DNA of 64,000 nt from Sclerotinia nivalis (taxonomy: Eukaryota; Ascomycota; Leotiomycetes; Helotiales; Sclerotiniaceae). Shown one piece after another: positions 48,423 through 60,800 of the stretch. Numbering within the stretch: position 1 is the first letter of the stretch; each line of letters starts with the position of its first letter. The translations under genes were made by a program, and so were the position numbers. Below the pieces are notes generated by a model. That model saw nothing but the letters and a program-made list of their open reading frames with translations. It did not search any database and was not told the origin of the DNA. The stretch lies in assembly GCA_029531795.1 (NCBI GenBank), contig JAPEIS010000002.1:2480001-2544000 (forward strand), read 5' to 3'.

Positions 48423-49700
48423 CTATTTACAAATCTAGATTATCTACTTATAAATCTAAACCATCTACAATACCCAATAATCTAATCCCTATCCAATAAT
48501 CTAAATCTATACAATTGAAACCCTTTGAAAAACTAAAACCCTTATTCATTGAAACTTATCTATCCGATTTATTTCTATTATCGATCCTAAAAACTTTAAA
48601 AAAAAATACTATTAAATACTTACATATTATATTATCTAAATATACTATAAATAATAATCTATTATATTATCATAAAAAACTTTATATCCCTAACTATAAT
48701 CCTTTAAAAACAAAACTCCTCCAAATGATCTACAATTCCCTTATTACCAAATACCTATACTATATTCATACTTTCGAACTGTTTTCCCGAAATTACTATT
48801 AATCTAAATATTACAATTACATCTCCCATTGAATACACAATTATCATAATTACTATCGAACTATCCCAAATCATAAAAAACAAAAAAGAATCTTACATCC
48901 TTTCCCAATCCTACAACAAACCTAAAAAAATATCTCAATCGATTTCATCACCTATCTTCCGAAAAACTCTAAATACAATACAATATTTATTATAATCAAT
49001 CGATTAATCAAAATAAAGCATTTCTTATTCTACCAAAGAATTTATAATTTTAAAAAAATCTTCCATCTATTCCTAAAACATATATAAAAACTTTATAATC
49101 TACCACAAACTATTATATTCAATCATAAAACTCAATTTATCTTTAACTTCTAAAAGTATATCTATAAACAACTAAATACTATTTCAAAACTATCAACAAT
49201 TTATTATCCTAAAACTAATAAACAAACAAAAAAAGCAAATACAATACTCGAATAATACCTTCATTCATATATATTTTATCTACAAAACAATTAATCCAAA
49301 TAACTATTGATCATCAAATTTTCAATTAACTTTATCTAATCCAAAAACTCCCACTTATTATCGTTCTTTACCAATTACAATTTCTATCCCCAAATAAATT
49401 TCGAACTCACTACACTCTCCAATCGCTCTGGAATCCTAAACACTAAAGAATTCATCAAAAAGATAAATTCGATCATCGATCACCTGAAAACCGAACTAAT
49501 CACTAATCAAACCCACTATTCGAAAAATACCGATTCCTATCATTCATCTATTCATCAATACCAATCTGAAAATCTAATCTAACTTAATACTAAAAATATC
49601 TGAATTCTTCATCCCCAAAAGAAACTAAATTGAAAAAACTTAAATCCCTTCCAAATCCTAAAAATCATAAATTTATATACTTATAAATTAAAACTCTCTA
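48423..49700 (+). pseudogene. pol: integrase remnant of gypsy C
   Basis: The frame 48515-48802 is the zinc-binding N-terminus: NNLLYYHKKLYIPNYN, then MIYNSLITKYLYYIHTFEL (HHCC-type block with Tyr at His positions) and SRNYY. The core continues through 48950-49250 with Asp>Asn changes and stops. The C-terminal part runs to about 49700. Confidence 0.75.
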
Positions 49701-49779
49701 CCTTTATAAAGAATTATTCAATTTTTTATATTAATCTATTATATCCCATTAATAATAATCCTATCCCCAAACAATACAA

Positions 49780-50035
49780 CCCACCCCCCCCTTTTATCGA
49801 AATTAAAAACATTAAACAATTCAATATAAAGAAAATCCTAAATTCCCAATAAAAACATTAAAGCTATAATAACCCCCATCTAAAATATACTATCCGATAA
49901 ATAGACTATAATACATCTATCAAAAAGCCTACAAAATATTTAAAGAATATTCAAGAATTGATCTATAATTACCATCATCATTATCCGAATAAACCTAATC
50001 CCCTTAATCATTTCAACGAAATTCGACCCTAAAAA
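49780..50035 (+). pseudogene. C-terminal chromodomain of gypsy C
   Basis: Reads PPPPFIEIKNIKQFNIKKIL, then HLKYTIR, a stop at the expected Trp, IDYNTS, PTKYLKNIQELIYNYHHHYP. The order V-E-x-IL, Y-x-V-(R/K)-W, W-E-P-like and NAxELI of a chromodomain is recognisable. Glu residues have become Lys throughout, as G>A changes do. It is a distinct, Pro-led variant compared with B. Confidence 0.7.
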
Positions 50036-50044
50036 AAGAAATAC

Positions 50045-50257
50045 TATCACAAAGTCCCTATATATAATATACAAAGACCACTCGGATTCCGATCTATAGG
50101 AATTGGACCTCGGATAAATATAGACTAACCCCAATCAGGACTAACACTACACATAAATATATTTAAGGAACTATTCCTTCTATAGAAATATAACTCTTCG
50201 AGCTACATCTTATTAATAAAAGTGATTTCTATTATTCTGCCTGTTGCCTCTATAATA
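50045..50257 (+). repeat. 3' LTR of gypsy C
   Basis: 213 bp, TATCACAAAGTCCCTATATA to CTATAATA. It is strongly G>A mutated compared with the 5' copy at 37748-37960: of the two LTRs, only this one shows the same polarity as the interior. Confidence 0.9.
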
Positions 50258-51110
50258 CTTTAAATAAAAACAAAAAGATTGGATTCAATAGAAAATAATA
50301 TAAAATCAATCTTTAAATATATATTGGGTATTTGATAGATTATATCCTAGATATACTAATCTATTATATATGGATATCCAAATTCAATAAAGTTATAATT
50401 ATTCGAAACATAATATTCAATAAAGATTTCATTTATTGTATAGATTCCGTTAATTAAATAATCGATATTTATAATACAGAAGAACTCAAACAATTAGTAA
50501 GAATCTTTAATATATAAGATCATATCGAAATGAATAGAATAATTATTCAATATGAGAATAATCATAATGATTTTATTCATTTATCTATTTTCATTAATCA
50601 GAAAATTCTGAATTTATTTATCAAATACACTTTAGATCCACTACTATTTACAAACGAACTGGATTCGGAAATAAAGACAGATCTGGAGAATGATAATAAG
50701 AATACAGAATCCGGTTTAGGATTATTCAATTTATCTAATCCTTTAAATGATATTGATGAAACAAGTAATAAAGATATACGAATATCGATCGATTTTTTCA
50801 TTGAAAAGATCGGAAATACCGATTCTATTATTGAAGGGCAATTACATTTCGTAGATAAAGATGATAATGATATTCAAAAGGATACTTGTAACAATAATTC
50901 GAACCCCGATCTTGTAGAATATATTGATATAAGGAATATAGAATTTGAGTTTACTAATTGTACTATCGAAGTTTTTTATAATGAATACAAAAATGATTCA
51001 AAACTTTCTTCAATCGATTAATTACAATGTTCCAAAAAAAAGTAAATATACTAATACAATCAACCAAAATATATTATAAAGGAAATCCAATCATTGGAAA
51101 AACTATTACG
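50258..51110 (+). pseudogene. pol: integrase C-terminus and linker of copia D2
   Basis: Continues the integrase cut at 37747. IIIRNIIFNKDFIY (about 50394-50440) is the usual copia 'R..VFDE' block. The 163-codon open frame 50530-51021 is an Asp/Asn/Ser-rich linker between integrase and RT, colinear with D-y 27180-27660. Confidence 0.72.
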
Positions 51111-53180
51111 TTTTATATTGTTTTTCGATAAACTTATTGAGGATTCGTGAACTTATAATCTTGAGAGGATATTCAAAAGAGCTCGTTTTATAAGGATTGA
51201 AATACCTAGGGCTCAGATCAATCCATTTGAGTTTCAATTATTCGATTATCTATCGGAATCATTTCTCTTTCAATATCATATCCTAAAGCAATCAGTATAT
51301 ATTCGAAAACAATTATATATACAATAATACTATTAGAGAAATAACCTCAATATTAGATCCTATATAAAAACCATCATTATACAAAAGACAAATTCATCGA
51401 AATTAAATTGTTTCAACGATTTTCATTCTATTTTCTAATCCGATCAAACTAGAATAGATGATATAGAAGAATATTCCCAATTTATAACAATTCATAATAT
51501 AATTATCACTGGAATTGAAACAAGATTATTATTGTTGTCCATTTGGTCTACGATCTATAAATCACAAACAATACTTTTCCCTCGAATTCATATCTTTACA
51601 ATTCCAAAACTACTCTACTTTTATTATCAATTAGAAGATCACCAAATAGGATATTAATTCAAACAAAACTACAATCTTGAGGTTAATAACTTTAAGGTTA
51701 GAAATATCTGATATAAAATCGATTTTGGATTGGAATTTATAAAACCAATCCTTCTTTAATAAATATTTATATACAAATATAATAATCAAGATCTAATTAT
51801 TCGTTGCCGCTTTCGTTTAATGATATAAGAAAATCTTCAAACTAAAAGTACAATTGAAACTATTTATACTATTACATTCGTTGATCGATCATTCCGAATT
51901 ATTATAACAATCATTGCTAAATACAATCTCGAAATCAAATAATACAATATAATTAATATCTTTATCAATATTTTATACAATTTTTTTGATATTCCAATTA
52001 TATATTATCTTTCTAATAACTATAAAATCCTCAATAAACATATTATTATCGATCGAACATTATATAGTCTTCGAGATTCCTTTACAATATAATTCAGGAA
52101 TTTCATTCGAATATTCGAAAAATTAGGATTGATACAATATAAAAAAAAGCTGTATCTTTATACCAATCCAGAATACATTATCATAATCCTATTCTTTATA
52201 AATAACATTCAGATTTTATATTACAAAAAGAATGAACCAATTGTAATAAAAATCATCAAAGGAATCAAAACTATATACAAACTATATAATCTTGAAAACA
52301 CAAAATGGTTTTTAAGAATATATATCCTTCGTAATCGATCCAAGAAAAAGCTATAATTAACTTATAATATATATATTAAAAAGATTACTAAGAAATTTAA
52401 AATAACAAAAAGAACAGCATATACACTGCTTCCTATAATAGTATTTCGGAAAAATTCAGACCAAACTCCTATATATATAATCAAATTATATTAAAAGAAA
52501 ATAAGATCAATTCTATACATTGCGATTACAATAAAAGCAGATGTCTCATTTGCTACTTCGTAACTGAACCACTATTTGATCAATTCATCGATCGAATATA
52601 TAAAAACCATTAACCATTGCTTTGAATATCTCTAGAATATAAGGTTTCTTGCAATACAATATAGCAATAATCAAATACTACAACTTCTCATCTTCTCAAA
52701 TACTTCTTTCACGAATAATCCTAATACTTATAGATCATCCCAAAGATATATAATATCCTTTTTCGGTAGCTTAATTATATAGAAAATATCTAAACAGGAT
52801 ACTGTAACTACCTCAACCACTAAAACTGAACTACTCGATATTGAACATACATCAAAAGAAATTATAACAATTCTATACTTTCTAAAGGAAATCGATCTTA
52901 TAATAAAAAAACCTATATCAATATTTTATAATAATCAATAAACAATCAAATTGATAATTAATAAAAACAAACGAATCATTACAAAGCTCAAATATATCGA
53001 TATACAGAATATATAATTGCAATAGGAATATTCAAAAGGGAGTTTTTATATAATCTATCTTCCAATTGTTGATATAACGATCAATAAACTTATCAAAAAC
53101 CTTATACAACAAAAATTCGAATACTTTTGCTCTCTTCTAAATCTACAGAATATTAACAACAGAATTACAAAGATTGAATA
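51111..53180 (+). pseudogene. pol: RT and RNase H remnant of copia D2
   Basis: RT blocks: LYSLRDSF near 52060-52085 (YGL..SP expected) and FFINNIQI at about 52192-52215, where both Asp of YVDD are Asn. YKLYNLENTKWFLRIYIL follows, in the frame 52129-52356. The RNase H region is colinear with 23500-23950 of D-x. The catalytic residues are lost. Confidence 0.78.
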
Positions 53181-54298
53181 AGAATAATCACGGATTATTT
53201 ATTATATTATACATTTTCGAGCTTAACATTATTATAATCCTATACTAAATTGGTGAAATTTGCTTGTATATATATACATTATTAACTAATTCGTAATTAT
53301 TATTATAATATTCTTTTACTCAAATCTATAATAGAATAAAAGTTATTTAATTCATTGCCGATTTTTCTTACTATTTTTTATTTTAATTTTTTGATATCTC
53401 TTATCCCTTCAATCCTTAATATAAAAATGATACCATTCAAAACTGAACAGAAAACCGATTGTATATATCTACAAACGAATTTTATCAAATCAATATACAA
53501 TCGAAAACCTCTTTTGTTTATTTTGATATAATTAGTATTCTATATAATATTAACTACGAAATATAATCTATCTACTAATCAATCATATAAATATATAAAC
53601 AAATTTCGTTAAATTTGTATACAATCGAAGTCCTTCCAGTTTACTCTTATACAACAATCATTAAAATATAAATCACCTCAAAAATATCACCTTAATAACC
53701 ACTACAATAATTAAACTACAAAATAAGAAATGAAATAATTCATATTTCAGATCTTTTCAATCATACTCTCCTTTTTTCGAATCTCATCAAACTCTTCGAA
53801 ACCTCATTATATTATTTGATTAATTCAATTGTATTAATCACAAATCATCTATTACATTATACTCATACAAACAAAACACCATTATAATATCATACAAAAT
53901 TGATAAAATTTGATCGTATATATACACTACACCAACTAATTCGTTATCACTAATCAAAATCAACCACATCAATCAAATCGACCAATATATTACAACTTAT
54001 ATTCATTTCTTTATATCAATTGATCAATATAACTAAAACAATCAACTCTATCCAAATGATCAATATTCGAAATGACCAATATAATCAATGAATCAACCTT
54101 ATCAATATAATCACGAAATAATCAATTTGATCAATTTAATCAATTAATCGATCAAATTGAACCACACCACCAATTTCAATCAGAATCGCTCAAAATCGAT
54201 ACTCATACATTATCAAAACCTATACTCTATATTTGATCAACCATTACTCTTTACAATCTTTCTTTATTATTACAAACCGATTCTCGATCTAAAGAATA
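53181..54298. other. 3' untranslated region of copia D2
   Basis: Non-coding and colinear with D-x 24261-25745 without the solo LTR. It includes the ATCAAT-rich array at about 53940-54200. Confidence 0.6.
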
Positions 54299-54634
54299 TA
54301 TCATAAATAATCACATAATACCTAATTTATATAATTAATAATCTACAATCATTCTATACTTTACAATCATTAAATCCCTCATTTTGCATTAATTATCAAA
54401 CTCTTTTAGATCTTATCGATCCTTACAATCATCAATCCTCTCCTGATATTATACAAATCGAAATCTAACTTAATTAATATTTCTCATCGATTAGATAGCT
54501 TCTATTAAATCTATATATACCACCCACGATCCTTAAAATCAAGGGCAGATCATTCAATACAATTCTCATTCAAGATATACTTTAACTCTAACACTTCACT
54601 ATAACTATCTTCTCTCCGATCTCTTCAATATACT
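54299..54634 (+). repeat. 3' LTR of copia D2, interrupted
   Basis: Starts TATCATAAATAATCACATAA and matches 34547-34880 of the 5' LTR. It breaks off after CTTCAATATACT, about 24 bp before the expected end, because LTR F2 begins at 54635. The remainder should lie beyond the window. Confidence 0.8.
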
Positions 54635-54721
54635 TGTTACGATCACGGATCTTACAGTAACCGATCGTGTGAATACACGTTATGATTTGATCGGATTAGT
54701 ATGAGATTAAGGTGGTCGTAG
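54635..54721 (+). repeat. Left end of LTR F2
   Basis: TGTTACGATCACGGATCTTA onward, nearly identical to 28601-28687 of F1, up to the GGTGGTCGTAG where the SINE/LINE row starts. The other end of the LTR is outside the window. Confidence 0.8.
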
Positions 54722-55635
54722 TGTGTGTGTGTGTGATATTTTTCGTCCGAGGCTCTGTGCGAAGCACAGGCCTCAAATTCCCAATTGGGATAAAAGACGC
54801 CAGGGGAGGAAGGCCCCTGGGTTTCTGAGCTAGCTATATAAAAACCCTTTTCAGGGAAAAATGCTAATTTGGTAAATGTGTTATATATTTCAACAGGGTT
54901 TACATGATTGCTATTGTGTATTGAGTTAATCCCTCGGATAGATATATCAGTTGCTTTCTTCAATATAGTAGATCGTTTCTAATCTATATAATCTTTCTCC
55001 CCTAACCCGTATCCTCTATAATATAATCAAGTATTCCAATTATTTTCTTTTTTATTCTTTATAACAATCTATCTTTATACGAAACCTTGTAGTCAATTAT
55101 AATCCAGGGATATCCTTGGGTCTGCTTTTGTAGATTAAGGTTCACTCGAGTATCATCGTTCCCCTATTCCTTTTGCCCTTTCGTAGTTTCCTACTACCTG
55201 CTTCTGCTATAAATCGAGATTATAATAAACTTCAGATTCGAATCGTTCAAAACGCCGAAAAAGATCAATTCCTAGATTGGAGTTATTATTTTCTTCTGAT
55301 ATGAAAATCCTGCAAGGTATTCCAAAAGAGTCAACCGTTCATATCGATAATCGTATAAAGCACCAAATCGTATATCTAGCTAGGACGAATGATAGCTTTG
55401 TTGCTAATTGTCATTATCACAATATGGTCCTCTATTTTGGTCGCTATTGGTTAATGAAGTAAAGTGAAAAATTTTCGTCTTTATGAAAAACCCCAATTCT
55501 TAATCCAATCCAGCCCTTCCAGTTCTGCTATGTGTTCTTTTGTCAGCTCAAATGAATGTTAAAAGCATTACCAATTCGTAGCCAGTACTGTGTACAAGTA
55601 AGAGATCCGTCTTCGCCGGCCTAAGATGATCGTAG
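54722..55635 (-). mobile_element. SINE-like unit 1 of the tandem row
   Basis: Minus-strand unit of 914 bp. Its 3' end at low coordinates is a short (CA)n tail. On its 5' side lies GATGATCGTAG (55625-55635), the target-like boundary sequence. A minus-strand frame (54652-54963) reads KLAFFPEKGFYIASSETQG and PNWEFEACASHRASDEKYH, then the CA tail as His-Thr repeats. Opposite-strand open pieces (55277-55462) occur in the 5' half. About 250 bp next to the tail resemble the 3' end of LINE1; the rest does not. Confidence 0.8.
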
Positions 55636-56549
55636 TGTATATATATATGTGATATTTTTCGTCTGAGGCTCTATACGAAGCACAGACCTCAAATTCCCAA
55701 TTGGGACAAAGGATGCCAGGAGAGGAAGGCCCCTGGGTTTCTGAGCTAACTATATAAAAACCCTTTTCAGGGAAAAATGCTAACTTAATGAATGTATTAT
55801 ATACTTCAGCAGGGTTTACATGATTGCCGTTGCATGTTGAGTTAATCCCTCGGGTGGATATATCAGCTGCTTTTTCTAATACAATAGATCGTCTCTAATC
55901 TATATAATCTCTTTCCCTTAATCCACATCCTTTATAGCATAATCAAGTATTCCAATCGTTTTCCCTTTTATCCCTTATAACAATCCATCCCTATGTGAAA
56001 CCTCGTAGCCAATTGTAATCCGGGGATGTCCTTGGGCCTGCCTCTACAGACTAAGGTTCACTCGAGTATCGTTGTCTCTCTATTCCTTTTGCTCTTTCGT
56101 AGTTTCCTACTATTTACCTCTACCACAAATCGAAATTGTAATAAACTTCAGGTTCGAATCGTTCAGGACGCCGAAGAAGACCAGTTCCTAGGCTGGAGTT
56201 ATTATTTTCTTCCGATGTGAAAATCCTACAAGGTACTCCAAAGGAGTCAATCGTCTATATCGATAGTCGTACAGAGCACCAAATCGTACGCCTAATTAGA
56301 ACGAGTAATGGCTTTGTTGCTAATTGTCATTATCGTAATATGGTCCTCTGTTCTGGTCGCTGTTGGCTAGTAAAGTAAAGTGAAAAATTTTCGCTCTCAT
56401 GAAAAACCCCAATTCTCAACCCAATTCAGTCTTTCCAGCTCTGCCACGCGTTCTTTCGTCAGCTCAAATGAATACCAAAAGCATCACCAGTTCGTAGCCA
56501 GCACCACATACAGATGAGAGATCCGTCTTCGCCGGGAAGATGATCGTAG
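55636..56549 (-). mobile_element. SINE-like unit 2 of the tandem row
   Basis: 914 bp, about 90 percent alike to unit 1 by eye, same orientation, tail TATATATATATG-type. The boundary GATGATCGTAG is at 56539-56549. The minus-strand frame of units 1 and 3 is also readable here with few changes. On the plus strand 56026-56220 is open for 64 codons; it is not conserved as a frame in the other units, so I do not call it. Confidence 0.8.
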
Positions 56550-57466
56550 TGTGTGTATGTATGTGATATTTTTCGTCCGAGGCTCTGTGCGAAGCACAGG
56601 CCTCAAATTCCCAATTGGGACAAAGGACGCCAGAGGAGAAAGGCCCCTGGGTTTCTGAGCTAATTATATAAAAACCCTTTTCAGGGAAAAATGCTAACTT
56701 AATGAATATATTATATACTTCAGCAGGGTTTATATGATTACCATTGCATATTGAGTTAATCCCTCGGGCGGATATATCAGCTGCCCTCCCCAATATAGTA
56801 GATCGTCCTTAGTCTATATGATCTCTCTTCTCTAATCCGCATCCTCTATAATATAACCAAGTATTCCAATCGTTTTCCTTCTTATTTTTTATAACAATCT
56901 GTCCCTATACGAAGCCTCATAGCCAATTGTAATCCGGGGATGTCTTCGGGCCTGCCTTTGCAAACTAAGATTCACTCGAGCATCGTCGTCCCCCTATTCC
57001 CTTTACCCTTTTATAGTTTTCTACTACCTACCTCTATTACAGATCGAGATTGTAATAAACTTCAGATTCGAATCGTTCAGGACACCGAAGAAGACCAGTT
57101 CCCAAACTAAAGTTATTATTTTCTTCCGACGTGAAAATCCTGTAAGGTACTCCAAAGGAGTCAATCGTTCATATTGATAATCGTATAGAGTACCAAATCG
57201 TATACCTAATTAGAACGAATAATAGTTTTGTTGCTAATTATTATTATCGCAATATAGTCCTCTATTCTGGTCGCTATTGGCTAATGAAGTAAAATGAAAA
57301 ATTTTCGCCCTCATAAAAAACCCCAATTCTCAACCCAATCCAGCCCTTCCAGCTCTACCACGCGTTCTCTCGTCAGCTCAGATGAATGCCAAAAGCATCA
57401 CCAGTTCGTAGCCAGCACTGCGTACAGGTGAGAGATCCGTCTTCGCCGGCCGGAAGATGATCGTAG
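56550..57466 (-). mobile_element. SINE-like unit 3 of the tandem row
   Basis: 917 bp. The boundary GATGATCGTAG is at 57456-57466, directly next to the tail of LINE1. The 109-codon minus-strand frame (56464-56793) starts near the 5' side of the shared region and ends across the unit boundary. It begins GRAADISARGINSICNGNH and contains KLAFFPEKGFYI. Confidence 0.8.
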
Positions 57467-57775
57467 TGTGTGTGTGTGTGTGATATTTTTCGTCCGAGGC
57501 TCTGTGCGAAGCACAAGCCTCAAATTCCCAATTGGGACAAAGGATGCCAGGGGAGGAAGGCCCCTGGGTTTCTAACTAGCTAATCTAAATTTACTAGTAT
57601 TATATATACTAAATGCTTCAGCAGGGTTTACATGATTGCTGTTGCGTATTGAGTTAATCCCTTAGATAGATATTTCAGCTGTCCTCCACAATACAGTTAG
57701 ATCCCTCGATTCCTGATCTCCTCTCCTTCGTTATCGCAATCGAGCTTTTTAATATGGTTTTGTTAATATAAAGAT

Positions 57776-57792
57776 TTTTTTTTTTTTTTTAA
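57776..57792. repeat. Homopolymer in LINE1 3' untranslated region
   Basis: A run of about 16 T on the plus strand (A on the element strand), between ORF2 and the conserved tail. The same run is in LINE2 at about 63656-63671. A second A-rich stretch of AAAAAT repeats lies at 57856-57885. Confidence 0.8.
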
Positions 57793-57899
57793 AGTTTATA
57801 CAAACTCAATCTTTCCGAACCAAAACCCAACGCCTTATACAAAGAAAATCCAAAAAAATAATATAAAATAAAAATAAAAATAAAAATCAAAACAATCCT

Positions 57900-60800
57900 T
57901 CAATCAATAAATTGTATAGGGAATCGAGGATATATATCTTGATAGAACTTTGTAGATTTGAGTCAAATTATTAGTTTCGTTGTTCCTTTTATACTTCCCA
58001 AAAGATAAGAGATGGCTTCAGATGGTAGTAACTTTGAAAAGGTTTTTTGAGCATTTCCAATTTTACAAAAGTAAAAATGAAGAGGGGATTTTCTTTTCCC
58101 ATATGAGTATAGTATATAAGCATCTTCGTGATTGAAGCGATCGTGATACGCTGCGAAATCGCTATGTTGAGATCTGGCTGCTAGGATATATTCTAGTATC
58201 GTTCGATCAAAAGAAAGTATAATCGATTTGTTATTGTAAATTATAAAAAGATTATTATAGCTTAATGGTACTGTGATTGTCCATAACTTTGATTTTGCTA
58301 ATTTAGCATTCGATTTAGCGATCCTTTTCAAAGAGGCAAGAGTGCAAATAGGATCAGGTGGGGATGGGAGTGCTGCTCCCTCTTTAGCTGCTTTATTCGC
58401 TGTTTCATTTCCGGGGATATTTAGATGCCTAGGAATCCATCGGATTCGAATTGAACTAGGGCGGGTATGTGGCAAGCGGGGCCTGAGAGGTTAAGCTGTA
58501 GCTAGTTCGTAGAATTCTTCAAATACAGATTGAGAGGATCCAATGGAATGAGAGTCTAATCGTATAGCAATCTCTAGGTTATCCAAGAAAACCTAGAGGT
58601 CTGTAGCGAACTTAGTTGAGGGTAGTTGTATTGTTGCTTGAGCACCTTTTAAAGCTGCAGCTGCTTCGGTATCGAAGACTTCAGCATTACAGCCTAGTAA
58701 GAAAGCCTATCGATTCATTTGTAGATTGTATTGATAAATCACTGATCCATCTTTTGTAGCACCATCCAGAGCTTCGCTTTTCGAACCATCGGAGAAGACT
58801 TGCAAATCACTTTTTGGAATCGTAGATATAAACCTTTCGAAATCCTTAGCTGCTCGTTCCTTCGAACGATCGAGAGAGCCACCGATCCGGGTTTTTGTGA
58901 TAATACACGGTTCTTTGTTCCTCCAAGAGGGAAGAGCAATTGAATTGATATATTCAGCTTTTGGAAGAGCTAGGATAATTCTTGAAAACCTTGATTCGGC
59001 AATTCTGATACCAGCTTTAGCTAGGATATTTTTGGTTCGGATTCGGAGGGGGTGTTTAGGGTCAAGCCGAACTGTTCGGGCCGCGAAACTTTGGGATATC
59101 AAATTGAGCTCTATTTCAGGGGGTATCAGATTTGATTCCTTGTATAAGGTAGCAGTGTTAGTTGTACGGAATACAGGAAGGATTGCTCAAGCACTAATTA
59201 GCACAATCTTATTCAAAAGCTTCAAATGTCCATCCACTTGATTCGAGATTGTGAGGTTTAGGCCTCGTTTCCTAGTTCGGCCAGGCCACCAGGTTTCGAC
59301 TGCAAAGTAGCATTTCTTCAGAATACAAACTGTAATCGCTCTTTGAAGCAAAATTGATGAGATGCCTCGGGTTGTCCTTCCAAGCGAACGCACTGCATTC
59401 GCAATTGTGAGAGCCTTAGTTGAAAGGACCTGGACATGAAATTTGAAACTCAATTCCCTATCGAAGTAAACCCCCAACCATCTCAATGGGCCTGGTTTCT
59501 CCATTATTGAAAGATTTTCTGTATGAATAATAGGGCTTTCGATACCTTTCCTGGAGCCTCTGAAGAAGTGAATCAGTTCAGACTTCTTAGGGTCGAAAGT
59601 GATTCCTTCAGATTTGCCCCAATTCAGAGCCTCCAGCATTTCAGATCGTAATTGATCACAATTAGATTGTAAACTTGAAGAAAAAGCTACTAATGCAATA
59701 TCGTCTGCATATCCAAATCTTCGAATAGGATTGCCTAACCAAAACAAAGGAGCTATATAAAGCATGAAAAGGATAGGCGAAATTGGAGAGTCTTGTGGCA
59801 AACCACATCCAATACTAGTACTGGGCCCTGTTTCGCCATCAAGCCGAATACGAATTGATCGATTTGTAGAGAACGATTGAATCCATCGAACTAGATTATC
59901 AGGCCATCCTTGTTCTCTGAGTCGACGAACTAAGCGTCCTGGGAGAACAGCATCAAAAGCACCTTTGATATCCATAGTTAATAAAGTAGCTTTAGAACCT
60001 GAATTCAAAGCCATTTCCACATCATGTGTAAGGCAAGTTGTGAGATCGACTGATGAACGCAGGGGAAGTGCTCCGAATTGTTGCTTGGCTAGTACTTTGA
60101 GGGTTATAGCAATCCAGGACATCTTCTTTGCAATCAAACGTTCGAGACCTTTTCCTAATACTGAGAGCAAGGCTATTGGTCTATAAGATCTAGGACTTGT
60201 GCGATCTGATTTGTTCGGTTTCGGAACGATGGCTACAATCGCTGATCGGAAGCATTTAGGATGGTGACCTATTTCGAGGCATTTTTGAAAGAGTTGTAAG
60301 ATATATGGTTCGATCAGTGGCCATACTAACTGTAGGATCTTGGTAGGGATCTCGTCTATTCCTGGAGCTGTATTATCCGTACGAAGGATAGCAGTTTGAA
60401 TATCCTGAATTGTGATAGCAGGAAAGGCAATTGAACGAATGGAAGTTGAAGGCGAATCAAATGGGATATCGTTAACTTCAGCTGTATTGGTTAGCAGATT
60501 ATTGATGAGTAGATCTCTTTTAGTTTGAATTGTTGTAGCAAGAGAATGATCTAAAGGATCTACTAAAGGAGGAGTTCGATATGTTCCAGCTGATTGATGC
60601 CATTTTGTCATTTTAAAGACATCTTTTATTTCCTTGACTGAATCAAGCTTAGAGAGCCAGAATTCCTTTTTCGCTTTTTTGACAACCTTTCGAAGATTTT
60701 GTTTTGATTCTGAAGAGTTGTTCGTTCGGTTTTCTTGAACAGCTGTCCGGCAGGTCTCGTTCCACCATGGTTGACCTGTATTTCGGCCGAATGATCTTTG

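Larger units (their letters stand above)
37748..50257 (+). mobile_element. Ty3/gypsy chromovirus C, nested in D2 and hosting B
   Basis: Two LTRs of exactly 213 bp, gag, pol, and a C-terminal chromodomain; 5643 bp once B and one copy of its duplication are removed. The plus strand of the whole interior is poor in G and rich in A and C, the opposite of element B inside it. The B insertion separates RNase H from integrase. Confidence 0.9.
34547..54634 (+). mobile_element. Ty1/copia retrotransposon D2, interrupted by C and F2
   Basis: 5' LTR 34547-34906, gag, protease, integrase (split by gypsy C at 37748-50257), linker, RT, RNase H, 3' untranslated region, and 3' LTR from 54299, which is cut by LTR F2 at 54635. 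The left target sequence is ATCTT (34542-34546); the partner is outside the window. The pieces total roughly 7.2 kb without C. Confidence 0.85.

Noticed and set aside
55277..56220. Plus-strand frames 55277-55462 and 56026-56220 as genes
   Set aside because: Each is open in one unit only, without recognisable domain; the minus-strand frame is the one conserved between units.
58273..60186. Plus-strand frames at 58273, 58897 and 59965
   Set aside because: Shadows of LINE1 ORF2, which has clear domains on the minus strand.
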